Shown: one piece after another, positions 1 to 7,935 of the stretch
Layout: every line of letters begins with the position of its first letter
How positions within the stretch are numbered: position 1 is the stretch's first letter
Source: a bacterium
GTDB taxonomy: Bacteria > UBP14 > UBA6098 > B30-G16
Reading direction: 5' to 3'
NCBI GenBank assembly: GCA_003645115.1
Contig: QNEG01000030.1
Coordinates: forward strand, 1-10,261
Length of the DNA stretch: 10,261 bases
The notes under the pieces: generated by a model
The model's input: only the letters and a program-made list of their open reading frames with translations
The model's database searches: none
Told to the model about the DNA's origin: nothing
Position numbers and translations under genes: made by a program

Positions 1-3000
1 ATCATTCACCTCTATCATACCGAAATTAGCAGAACTCACTGGAGTGATAAAATCGGTAGCCAGCGCAGAACAATTGGTAAACAATGCATCCTGACTGCCA
101 GAATTCATCAGTTTAAATCTCATCCTAATAGTATCGTCGGGTTCTATTATCCCTGGAGACTTTGCATTATCTTCAAATATCAATGAATTGAGATAATATA
201 GCCAGGGGCTGGTTCCAAAATCTGGCTCGAGAGTGGTAATTCGCAATACTCTACCCGCCTGCAATGGCGCAGCGTGTTCATCATAACTGCCGTTGAGGAA
301 ATACTGAATTCCGGTGGTTTCATCGGGAGATTCTATTCCTACACCGAGATTCCACGAGGATTCGATATAGTCATAATAGAAATATACCTCACTATCTCCT
401 GTAGGAGTGGGATAATATTCCGAGTCGCAAATTCTAACCTGACAGGTGACCATTCCGCCGCCGTAGTAAAATTCGACCGTCTCATATTGAATAATAAATT
501 GGTGAAGGGTATCATCATAATATGAATATATATCTCCGCCTGTTCTATGTGGAGCGAGGTCGGACCACATTAATCCGATAAGTCCCTCCGGACCATCGGT
601 GCTGGGCATAGTTTGAGGATTGCCAGTGCCCGGTCCACTCCAGGTGCAACCCGGCGGTGCCAGAAATCCATTACTCGACACTGATAATTGGCTATAACTA
701 TTACCATAAAATACAACGGTAAATGGGATAGGAATATCCACAATCGCATCATCCGAATCGGTAATTCCGGTAATTCTGCTTCCCACAGCCGTAATATCGA
801 ACCACTCGTAAGTCGGTGCGAGTCCACAGGTTATATCGGTATCATCTATTATATAATATCCATAGCCATCCGGTCCAGTAGGCAAACCGGTGATATCTCC
901 GCCTATGGTCAGTGGTATGGACAGTGTATCATAATATTCATACATCGGACAATTTCCCGCTAATTCCAGAGTGAGATTTACATTTGTTCCTGCGAATACT
1001 TCCGGCGATACCGAAGCACAATATTTTGGCGATGAATTAGCGGCGGAGGTGCGAAGCAAGTCTCCAAATGAACTTTCATCTTGGACTATTTCTACATTTC
1101 CATCGGAACTTAAAAAACCGAATAAATCAAACACATCAGCTTGAGTATTATTATCCAGTGTGATAACTATTTCCACATATTCGCCCGCATCCAATAATCC
1201 ATCGCCATTGCCGAATGGCATAGTGTCGATAATAGTAATATAATCGAATGTAGCCTCGAAACGATGTAATGCTGGACTGGGAATAACATCTCTTTCCCAT
1301 GGTCCCGATGGATGTCCGGAAATTTCCATAATAAAATTAAGATAATCTGCTGCTGAGTGTTCTTCGGACACCGAAAATGTAACAGTATCTCCCTGGACAG
1401 TATCTCCCGGAGCCACAGTAGGAAATGCAGTAGTAGAATCGATAAATGTAATAAGTGGGTCATTTATTCTGACCACCCCGGTCAAACCCGATGCCACAGT
1501 GTCGCCAATATTGGTGATAGTAGGTGCGAATGAAATGGTCTCACCCGGATTTATCAATCCATCAAAATCGCCCTCCACATCGACAAATGTAGTGGGAGCA
1601 CAATAAATGGCCACTCCACCAACCGTTACATCGATAGTATCTACATACGGATAGATGTTAGGACCGGTGACCACTATCACCAGGGGGACAGATGGGTCGG
1701 CATCCACACTGATAGTAACCTCACCAGTGGCATCGGTTAGTCCATATGAGAATGAACTTTCCTTGTGAATAGCGACACGAGCTTTATTAACCGGTGAACC
1801 CTCTCGCATAACGCTAACATCGATATTGACAGGACCGGCATCCACTGCGGCGGGATGGTCAACTATCGGTGGTCTAATCGGTGCAGTCCATGCGAGCATC
1901 TCGGGACTGCCCAGCAACGAACTCCTACCGAATTCCTCGCGAGCAACATAGGAACCACCAAATTCTGCCCATAGTCCATTTTTCCCATAGCAGTGAGCGG
2001 CACCGAGTGCATTTAATTTGGATGGGAAAAATCCCTCAAAAATATGTTTGGACAGTGATGAGCGCTCTACAGAATTTGAGCTGACCATAGTTTGACCGAT
2101 AAATCCGACACTACCCTTGGGATTACTGGCAGTGCTGGCTCGAGTGGAACGTTCACACATTCTGTCATCGCCGAACATAAATCCACCTGTGCCACAGGTG
2201 ATGGAAATATTTATTGGACATTTCCCACCATTATCCAGAGTATCCAATCCACCATTAAATGGGGAATAATAATCGGGCCAAGCTTGTCCTCGATACTGGA
2301 CAAATCCGCAGCCTGCCTGGATATATGGACGAACATCATAAGAATTGTCACCATTGCAATCGCGGAAAACAGGATAGCTGGAGAAATTATAAGTGGAACA
2401 TTGTTCGGCGCCGTAAGTAACTGCAGCAAGATATGAAGAATCCGTGGAACCTAGTGTGGGAGTGCAATCCTCCTCGTTCACAATACCAACGAATCTTGCC
2501 CACCAGTCGTCGGTGGTATCCGGTTCGCTCTCATAATTTATATGCTTTTCTATAATAGTTTCTATCTGGCCGGAATTATCTGCAGACATTCTACCGATGT
2601 ATATATCGGAAAAATCATCGCTGCCGTCGAGTGTGGTATAGTCGTGGTCGCCGACATTCCCGCCGTAGTCGTCGTATGTGTTGATATAATCGGCATCGGC
2701 GACAAAAAGCACATATGTCGGCGGTAAAACCCAATTATCATAAGCATTCTGAATATATGATTTTATCTCGCTGGTGCTACTGCCTGTGGAATCTGTGGTG
2801 ACCACATAAGTTGGCATACCCTGAAATAATTTCCAATCTACCCATGGCTGGATTTCATCCTGAAAATCTGGACGAACTATAATCAATAACTCTGCGCCGT
2901 CATCGGGGTCCCATTCCAGAATTCGTCGAGGTGCAGGGGGTATCGCAGATTCGGGATTTATCAGACTGGCTCGATACATCTGCTCGAACATTGGATGATA

Positions 3001-3546
3001 TAATCGCTCATTATAAATAGTGCCTTTGCCATTGGGATGAGCAATTCGAACCCGCAGGCTTTTCATATATCTAATACCATATTGGGGATGATATTCCATT
3101 GGAATTATATCGATTCCGATAATTCGCACACCACGCCATATAGCATCAGATATAATTTCCACATTCCAGTCGAATGGGCGAGAATACAATTTTTCATTCA
3201 CCGGACCGAGTATATTATATTTATATGTGAGCGAACAATGAGGTGCCGGAATGATTTCCTGCCATTCGCTCCACTGGATAGATTGGACAATTATCTGATT
3301 CTGTGCTTCTTTTGGGACAGCCAGCCAATATGTGCGTCCACAAAGTTCCGGACCGAATTGTTCTCCGCGATAGCCAAAATCCTCTATCTGAATTCGATAA
3401 TATTCATCCTGAATGTGAATAAAATTGGGTTGGGGGAATTCCAAAATAAATTCGGTCTGGTCATAATTATCCACCAATAAAGTAGGTGAAACACTTCCCC
3501 ATACCAATATTCCCATCGATATAATCAAGAAAATATATTTAGACAT
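1..3546 (-). CDS. Gingipain-like (peptidase C25) secreted multidomain protein, 3' end outside window
   Basis: This is an open minus-strand frame of 1182 codons without a stop; it continues past base 1. Start ATG at 3546 is preceded by a GGGGGAG ribosome site. Residues 1-20 form a hydrophobic signal peptide. Residues ~20-215 look like the C25 propeptide. The peptidase domain starts near 219 (LLIIVRPDF, then WVDWK..G), has the family Asp/GR motif at ~300-319 (DGSDDFSDIYIGR), the nucleophile-type Cys451 in ITCGTGGF, and ends near LLGSPEMLAW (542-552). Next come an Ig-like/carboxypeptidase-regulatory-like domain (~560-640), two CARDB-like repeats with GLINPGE (663) and GLLDAGE (783), a NIDO-like module beginning GPDGYGYY (~891) and ending ~1110, and a third CARDB-like repeat (GIIEPDD, 1132). 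The family comprises secreted Cys proteases of clan CD. The position equivalent to the catalytic His is Gln421, so activity is uncertain. It probably lies downstream of the lipoprotein gene in one operon. A C-terminal sorting domain cannot be judged. Confidence 0.88.
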   Translation of the reverse strand, partial: MSKYIFLIISMGILVWGSVSPTLLVDNYDQTEFILEFPQPNFIHIQDEYYRIQIEDFGYRGEQFGPELCGRTYWLAVPKEAQNQIIVQSIQWSEWQEIIPAPHCSLTYKYNILGPVNEKLYSRPFDWNVEIISDAIWRGVRIIGIDIIPMEYHPQYGIRYMKSLRVRIAHPNGKGTIYNERLYHPMFEQMYRASLINPESAIPPAPRRILEWDPDDGAELLIIVRPDFQDEIQPWVDWKLFQGMPTYVVTTDSTGSSTSEIKSYIQNAYDNWVLPPTYVLFVADADYINTYDDYGGNVGDHDYTTLDGSDDFSDIYIGRMSADNSGQIETIIEKHINYESEPDTTDDWWARFVGIVNEEDCTPTLGSTDSSYLAAVTYGAEQCSTYNFSSYPVFRDCNGDNSYDVRPYIQAGCGFVQYRGQAWPDYYSPFNGGLDTLDNGGKCPINISITCGTGGFMFGDDRMCERSTRASTASNPKGSVGFIGQTMVSSNSVERSSLSKHIFEGFFPSKLNALGAAHCYGKNGLWAEFGGSYVAREEFGRSSLLGSPEMLAWTAPIRPPIVDHPAAVDAGPVNIDVSVMREGSPVNKARVAIHKESSFSYGLTDATGEVTISVDADPSVPLVIVVTGPNIYPYVDTIDVTVGGVAIYCAPTTFVDVEGDFDGLINPGETISFAPTITNIGDTVASGLTGVVRINDPLITFIDSTTAFPTVAPGDTVQGDTVTFSVSEEHSAADYLNFIMEISGHPSGPWERDVIPSPALHRFEATFDYITIIDTMPFGNGDGLLDAGEYVEIVITLDNNTQADVFDLFGFLSSDGNVEIVQDESSFGDLLRTSAANSSPKYCASVSPEVFAGTNVNLTLELAGNCPMYEYYDTLSIPLTIGGDITGLPTGPDGYGYYIIDDTDITCGLAPTYEWFDITAVGSRITGITDSDDAIVDIPIPFTVVFYGNSYSQLSVSSNGFLAPPGCTWSGPGTGNPQTMPSTDGPEGLIGLMWSDLAPHRTGGDIYSYYDDTLHQFIIQYETVEFYYGGGMVTCQVRICDSEYYPTPTGDSEVYFYYDYIESSWNLGVGIESPDETTGIQYFLNGSYDEHAAPLQAGRVLRITTLEPDFGTSPWLYYLNSLIFEDNAKSPGIIEPDDTIRMRFKLMNSGSQDALFTNCSALATDFITPVSSANFGMIEVND

Positions 3547-3639
3547 AGTCGCTCCCCCTGTTTATGTAAGTTTATAATCCAATTAAAATTATCTTTATTT
3601 TCCGGGAGCATAAATCAATCAGCATAGTTTCTGTTTTCG

Positions 3640-4692
3640 TTATTTGTTCAATGTAATGAACACATAATTAAGAAGCGTGAATCCATTTTCACCATCCAGA
3701 CAAACCGCTGCTCCGCCAGACTGTGAATATACTTCCACTTGGAGACCGAACCAGATTTCGTAATATCCCTCATTTACCGTGATTGGTATGGTGATATTAT
3801 GATTTGAATTAAGCCAATATGCATCACTGGCTTGTAATGTTTCGCTAAATAGATAAAAAGTCTCGCTTATTCCAGATTCTGATATAAAACTCAAATATAC
3901 CGTAATCTCGATATAATCTTCGGGCTGATAATCCCATAGATGTAATGCACCAGCGATATCGAAATCGGCGACTATATCTCCCGGCACGGGTTCTCCGGCG
4001 AATACTTGTAATTTTTTCCCGGTTTCTACCCAACTATATATCTGTCGTTCATTCCAACCACTCAAACTATCTATATAACAGAAATCATGAAATTCATTGT
4101 ATCCATCCGTATATATGGAGGCAAGACATCCATTAGTAGTCCATGCACCGAATCGAAGCACCTCGAATTCATTGCCATATATGGTATCTTCGAGTCCCTG
4201 TGCTAATTGCACTATATCATCGAATTCATCTGGGGTCTCCGGATTTACTCGAACTACAGTGTTAGCTCGTTCTATATATCCATCCTCATCTTCGATTTGC
4301 AGCAGGGGTATAAAAATACCTCGATTATAATATGTGTATGAGGCAACGGAATCTTCAGCATCGGCGGATATAAGACTTGGTCTCTCACCTGTGGGAGTCC
4401 ATTCACCTTGGGGAGTTCCATCATCGGGAAAATAGTAATCTGTGCTGTCCCCCGTAAATGGAGTGAGGTCCCAGGAGTATTGAATTATATCGGCATCTGA
4501 GACTATATCACAACCGAAATCTGCCAAATTGCCTATTATTATATCACCGGGTCCATAGATATTATTTATAAATGGCGGTTCGGCATCGGTAGGGTTTTCC
4601 TCCGGACAGTCCTCACATTCCGGACAGTCCTTACTGCACCCCGCTATCAATAGTAATCCCACCAAGATGGCGAAAAAACATACTCTGGTCAT
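3640..4692 (-). CDS. PKD-domain surface lipoprotein
   Basis: A 350-residue protein with a lipoprotein signal peptide: positive start, hydrophobic stretch, and lipobox IAGC with the lipidated Cys19. Start ATG at 4692 has an AGGGAGAG ribosome site four bases upstream. Directly after the lipid Cys is a Cys cluster (CSKDCPECEDC, Cys19/23/26/29), then an acidic Pro-rich linker. Residues ~41-150 fit a PKD/Ig-like fold (YSWD at 72-75; RGIF..LLQIEDEDGY at 124-139; a final strand with VVRV at 146-149). Residues ~160-350 are predicted beta-rich with many aromatic residues and match nothing I recognise. Ser at +2 after the Cys gives no inner-membrane retention signal by the E. coli rule, so outer-membrane placement is likely. 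It is 93 bp upstream of the C25 gene on the same strand with no visible terminator, so co-transcription is likely. Its role is unknown; surface binding is only a guess from PKD domains in general. Confidence 0.85.
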   Translation of the reverse strand: MTRVCFFAILVGLLLIAGCSKDCPECEDCPEENPTDAEPPFINNIYGPGDIIIGNLADFGCDIVSDADIIQYSWDLTPFTGDSTDYYFPDDGTPQGEWTPTGERPSLISADAEDSVASYTYYNRGIFIPLLQIEDEDGYIERANTVVRVNPETPDEFDDIVQLAQGLEDTIYGNEFEVLRFGAWTTNGCLASIYTDGYNEFHDFCYIDSLSGWNERQIYSWVETGKKLQVFAGEPVPGDIVADFDIAGALHLWDYQPEDYIEITVYLSFISESGISETFYLFSETLQASDAYWLNSNHNITIPITVNEGYYEIWFGLQVEVYSQSGGAAVCLDGENGFTLLNYVFITLNK

Positions 4693-4715
4693 ATTTCTCT
4701 CCCTTGCTGAATTTA

Positions 4716-4743
4716 CTTATATAATGTAATTAAACATTCGCAA
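4716..4743 (-). promoter_or_regulatory. Candidate promoter for lipoprotein/C25 operon
   Basis: Reading the minus strand, TTGCGA (4738-4743) and TATAAG (4716-4721) are separated by 16 bp, ending 23 bp before the lipoprotein ATG. The fit to a housekeeping sigma promoter is moderate and the region is AT-rich, so chance matches are likely. The position between divergent genes supports a promoter somewhere here. Confidence 0.3.
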
Positions 4744-4812
4744 AGTTAAATGCAATAAAAAAATGGGGAAAATTAGATGAATACATAAAAAACTAACTTC
4801 AAAATATTTTTG

Positions 4813-4841
4813 TTGACAAAAACCAGCAAATGTTTTAATTT
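4813..4841 (+). promoter_or_regulatory. Candidate promoter for outer-membrane protein gene
   Basis: A perfect TTGACA (4813-4818) is followed after 17 bp by TAATTT (4836-4841), which keeps the three most conserved -10 positions (T1, A2, T6). Transcription would start near 4848 and leave a leader of about 28 bases containing the ribosome site. TAATTTCA also partly resembles the Bacteroidota -7 element TAnnTTTG. Confidence 0.5.
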
Positions 4842-4864
4842 CATCGCAATTAACTTACTTAAAC

Positions 4865-4871
4865 AAGGAGG
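4865..4871 (+). promoter_or_regulatory. Ribosome binding site fixing the start at 4876
   Basis: AAGGAGG lies four bases before ATG 4876. The frame is open back to a TTG at 4810, but that would precede the -35 element and place 22 residues before the signal peptide, so 4876 is the start. Confidence 0.8.
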
Positions 4872-4875
4872 AAAG

Positions 4876-6051
4876 ATGCGAAGAGTAGTTTTGTTGTGCA
4901 TTGGTGTGATTTTGTTATGGGGAGCGATATGTTTTGGCACCGATGCCAGGCGAACAGCATTGGGAATTGGTGCTCAATATATCCCCGACCCGAACGATGT
5001 GATTAATCTTCCCGCCAATGCAACTCTTTATCCCAATTGGATTCAATTGGAAATCGGGACTTATAATGGCAGCGGAAATACTCCATTCGGGCAATGGGGA
5101 TTATTTAATCTCGGATTGGGAGAGAATCTTGCTATCGGTGGAGCTATTCGCAGAACAGATGGCGAAGCATTCAATTATGCAGGAGAATATGATGTAAGCG
5201 CACCGAACCCCGGACTAAATCTGTGGGGAGCATATTCTATGGACTTGATAAGATTTGGACTCGGTGTTTATATGGCATCATACAAGCAAACAGAAACCGA
5301 TGATGCCGCAGATACCAAATCCGAGGATAAATCCAGCGTTATGATTTTCACTGGTTCCGCTGGTTTCGACATCCTGGATGGTTCGCTCGAAATAGGTTTC
5401 TCGGCAGAAATAAATGGTGTCTCATCTGAAAACACCAATTCCTCCGGTGATACACAGTATGAAAAGATGACCGGCGGTATGAAAATCGGCGGTGGCGCTC
5501 GAGCATTTATTCCTACCAGCGATATAGTGCAAATAGTCCCAAACATAGGGTTTTCCACTTTTAGCTATAGCACCGAATCCGAAGATTACGCAGGCAACGA
5601 GGGAGAATATGGCGATTATTCCAGAATGACCCTGAATATAGGTTGTGCAGCCAATGTAGAATTGGTCGAGGATGGAATTATATCGGTAGGAATCGGAATG
5701 GGGATGATAAATGTAACCGATGAAATAGATTCCATGGATGAAAGCGAGACAAAACTGCTCACACTTCCACAAATTACGGTATCTGCTGAAGTGCCCACAA
5801 CCAACTGGCTCAAAATTCGCGCCGGGCTCTCCAAATCTATGGGTTCCACCACCAATATCGAAGGCGATGTAGAAACAACCACCAGTTACTCTGAACCCGA
5901 AGCAGTGTTCGCATCATTCGGCGCAGGAGTCAATTTCCACAATTTCACTCTGGACATAACAATATCCGATGATGATTTGTTCGAGGGTCCATGGTTTTTA
6001 AGTGGAAGAACGAACAATGCGGTTCAAGTATCCGCAGGCTACAATTGGTAA
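4876..6051 (+). CDS. Predicted outer-membrane beta-barrel protein
   Basis: A 391-residue protein starting at ATG 4876, chosen for its AAGGAGG site and because the signal peptide (MRR, then a hydrophobic stretch to about residue 22) begins there. The mature protein is rich in Gly, Ser and aromatic residues in alternating beta-strand patterns broken by acidic loops (for example residues ~130-145 and ~190-210), and it ends in VSAGYNW with a terminal Trp391, the typical end of a barrel recognised by the BAM complex. The mature N-terminus DARRTALGIG (23-32) followed by NLPANA (44-49) resembles the N-terminal motif of FadL/OMPP1 and PorV-type barrels, in which a hatch segment precedes the barrel. 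Expected location is the outer membrane; substrate or partner unknown. It is transcribed divergently from the lipoprotein/C25 pair and ends at its own terminator, so it is probably a single-gene unit. Family assignment beyond barrel is weak. Confidence 0.8.
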   Translation: MRRVVLLCIGVILLWGAICFGTDARRTALGIGAQYIPDPNDVINLPANATLYPNWIQLEIGTYNGSGNTPFGQWGLFNLGLGENLAIGGAIRRTDGEAFNYAGEYDVSAPNPGLNLWGAYSMDLIRFGLGVYMASYKQTETDDAADTKSEDKSSVMIFTGSAGFDILDGSLEIGFSAEINGVSSENTNSSGDTQYEKMTGGMKIGGGARAFIPTSDIVQIVPNIGFSTFSYSTESEDYAGNEGEYGDYSRMTLNIGCAANVELVEDGIISVGIGMGMINVTDEIDSMDESETKLLTLPQITVSAEVPTTNWLKIRAGLSKSMGSTTNIEGDVETTTSYSEPEAVFASFGAGVNFHNFTLDITISDDDLFEGPWFLSGRTNNAVQVSAGYNW

Positions 6052-6073
6052 GATACGGAGTATAGCTAAACCG

Positions 6074-6104
6074 AAACCCCGGCGATTATGTCCGGGGTTT
6101 TTTT
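6074..6104 (+). terminator. Rho-independent terminator after the outer-membrane protein gene
   Basis: A perfect 9-bp stem (AAACCCCGG at 6074-6082 with CCGGGGTTT at 6092-6100), a 9-base loop, and a run of seven T (6098-6104). It begins 22 bp past the stop codon at 6051. Confidence 0.93.
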
Positions 6105-6147
6105 ATTTAATATAACCCAGCGATAATCGAATTTGTTCCCAAATATT

Positions 6148-6176
6148 TTGGAAATAGTGAAGGATTTTATTAAATT
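6148..6176 (+). promoter_or_regulatory. Weak candidate promoter for nnr
   Basis: TTGGAA (6148-6153), a 17-bp spacer and TAAATT (6171-6176) lie just before the ribosome site GGAGG (6186-6190). The leader would be only about 12 bases. The upstream terminator means nnr needs its own promoter in this 90-bp gap, but this match is weak. Confidence 0.28.
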
Positions 6177-6194
6177 TCCAAAAATGGAGGACTT

Positions 6195-7829
6195 ATGCGA
6201 GTATGCACAAATGACCAGATGCGAAAATTAGATAGTTTGACAATCCAGAAATATAATGTGTCTGGCGAGATATTGATGGAGCGCGCCGGCAGATGGGTAG
6301 CATCGGTAGCATTGGATATAATGGAGAAATCTAAATCGAACACAGTGTGTATAGTGGCTGGTAGAGGAAATAACGGTGGTGATGGTTTTGTGGTGGCGCG
6401 TTATTTATCCCAAATCGGCTTCGATGTGCAAATAATATTATGTGCCGAACCCGATGATATTACTGGCGATGCATCATTGAATTTTGAGAAAGTAAAACAG
6501 GAAAAGATAAACTGGAAAAAATTCGATGGGAACATTCCAAAAACCGACCTGATAGTAGATGCACTATTGGGAACTGGCATATCTGGTGCGCCCAGAAGCC
6601 CATTGAATAAAGCTATCAACATAATAAACGAACATCATAATAATGGTGCATTCGTGCTGGCGGTAGATATTCCCTCCGGTGTAAATGGAGATAATGGCGA
6701 GGTCGCTGGTGATGCAGTCTATGCCGATTGCACTATCACATTCGGTTTCCCTAAATTAGGGCACTTTTTCCATCCAGGGAAAAAACACACCGGCATGCTA
6801 TATATAGCCGACATCGGATTGGATAGTAGAGCGATTTCAGAAGTATCTGCCGATTATGAATTTGCCAGTATTCAAACTATAAACGAGTTATTACCTTATC
6901 GCCCACCGGACGGACACAAGGGAACATTCGGCAAGGGATTGATAGTGGCGTGTTCTGCTGGGATGACTGGCGCTGGTATTATGGCAGGGATATCCTTCTT
7001 GCGCTCCGGTGCCGGACTTTGTTATCTCGCTGTCCCTCGCTCACTAACCGATATAGTGGATTCCTCGGCGACAGAAGTAGTGGTATTGCCTATGCCCGAG
7101 GTTCGCAGGAAACGCTGTCATACACTTCGCGCACTTGGCGAATTGCACAAATATGCACAGAATGTAGATGCAATCGCTATCGGTCCTGGTTTGGGCACAC
7201 ATTTTGAGACCCGCGATATGGTGAAAAAATTTTTGACCAAAGTTCGAACACCAGTGGTAATCGATGCGGATGGAATAAATGCACTGGCTGGCGAGATAAA
7301 CGAAACCATCCCGAAAATTACTGCTGACTCGGTAATGACACCTCATCCAGGTGAATTGTCTCGACTATTGGAAATTCCAATCGAGAAAATTAACAATAAA
7401 AAAATCGATATGGCGAAAGAGTGGGCAAAGTTATTGTTTACCAATCTTTTGATAAAAGGCAATCCGACTTTGATAACCTCGGCAGAAAATCCAATATGGA
7501 TAAATCCTGTGGGCAATGATGGAATGGCTACTGCTGGAAGTGGCGATGTGCTCACCGGACTGCTCACCGGATTTATCGCTCAAGGAATATCACCATTCCA
7601 TTCTGCCTGTATGGGCACATATATTCACGGACTGGCGGGAGAGATTGCAGCACAAAAATTCACTGCCCGAGCGATGCTCGCCACAGATATATTATCATCC
7701 ATTCCAGATGCAATCCGAGTAATCGAGAATGCACCAGCTCCGGAACGCAGGAGTTCGGACAAACTCAAGTTCGATTATATCCACACGGATATCGGAATCG
7801 GTATTGCAAGATTGGACATATTAGAATGA
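6195..7829 (+). CDS. nnr: Bifunctional NAD(P)H-hydrate epimerase / ADP- or ATP-dependent NAD(P)HX dehydratase
   Basis: A 544-residue cytoplasmic metabolite-repair enzyme. The N-terminal YjeF_N domain (~1-220) interconverts R- and S-NAD(P)HX; the C-terminal YjeF_C domain (~235-515), a ribokinase-like fold, dehydrates S-NAD(P)HX back to NAD(P)H using a nucleotide. Visible epimerase motifs are LMERAG (27-32), GRGNNGGDG (56-64), VDALLGTG (121-128, with Asp122) and DIPSGVNGDNG (158-168). Dehydratase motifs are HKGTFGKG (241-248), GPGLG (330-334), DADGIN (357-362), TPHPGE (382-387) and GNDGMATAGSGDVL (440-453), with the predicted catalytic Asp451. Length is slightly above the common ~500 because of a short unconserved tail. 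ATG 6195 follows GGAGG by four bases. The gene stands alone, preceded by a terminator and converging on the EF-G gene. All key motifs are intact, so both activities are expected. Confidence 0.96.
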   Translation: MRVCTNDQMRKLDSLTIQKYNVSGEILMERAGRWVASVALDIMEKSKSNTVCIVAGRGNNGGDGFVVARYLSQIGFDVQIILCAEPDDITGDASLNFEKVKQEKINWKKFDGNIPKTDLIVDALLGTGISGAPRSPLNKAINIINEHHNNGAFVLAVDIPSGVNGDNGEVAGDAVYADCTITFGFPKLGHFFHPGKKHTGMLYIADIGLDSRAISEVSADYEFASIQTINELLPYRPPDGHKGTFGKGLIVACSAGMTGAGIMAGISFLRSGAGLCYLAVPRSLTDIVDSSATEVVVLPMPEVRRKRCHTLRALGELHKYAQNVDAIAIGPGLGTHFETRDMVKKFLTKVRTPVVIDADGINALAGEINETIPKITADSVMTPHPGELSRLLEIPIEKINNKKIDMAKEWAKLLFTNLLIKGNPTLITSAENPIWINPVGNDGMATAGSGDVLTGLLTGFIAQGISPFHSACMGTYIHGLAGEIAAQKFTARAMLATDILSSIPDAIRVIENAPAPERRSSDKLKFDYIHTDIGIGIARLDILE

Positions 7830-7857
7830 TTAGTAGAGGTGTGGTTCTTTTGTATTG

Positions 7858-7881
7858 GGCATCCCGACCGGTCGGGACGCC
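7858..7881. repeat. 24-bp near-perfect palindrome
   Basis: Two 12-bp arms meet without a spacer; the inner 16 bp (TCCCGACCGGTCGGGA, 7862-7877) are perfectly palindromic and the only mismatch pairs 7861 with 7878. In RNA read from the minus strand this mismatch becomes a G-U pair, giving a continuous stem. No T-run follows on either strand, so it is not a standard terminator. On the minus strand it is led by TAGAGGC, similar to the second unit at 7936-7949. Confidence 0.75.
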
Positions 7882-7935
7882 TCTATATCTATCGAAATGG
7901 CGCAAAACGAATTGAAAGGATTTGGGAATATACCT

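Noticed and set aside
16..1000. Possible frameshift or stop explaining the absence of a closed frame at the window start
   Set aside because: Translating codon by codon from 3546 to base 1 gives no stop; the frame is open only because the gene leaves the window.
2092..2436. Plus-strand open frame of 114 codons
   Set aside because: It is antisense to the catalytic part of the C25 domain; no ribosome site or recognisable motif.
3037..3480. Plus-strand open frame of 147 codons
   Set aside because: It lies wholly antisense to the C25 gene, has no ribosome site, and its protein is an unstructured mix with frequent rare residues; the minus-strand frame has clear family motifs.
4810..4875. Upstream TTG start extending the barrel protein by 22 residues
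   Set aside because: It would put the start before the -35 element and place a non-hydrophobic stretch before the signal peptide; AAGGAGG fits ATG 4876.
6138..6153. CCAAA-TAT-TTTGG inverted repeat before nnr
   Set aside because: Only 5-bp arms made mostly of A and T in an AT-rich gap; expected by chance.
7858..7881. Palindrome as terminator for nnr or the EF-G gene
   Set aside because: No T-run follows the stem on either strand.
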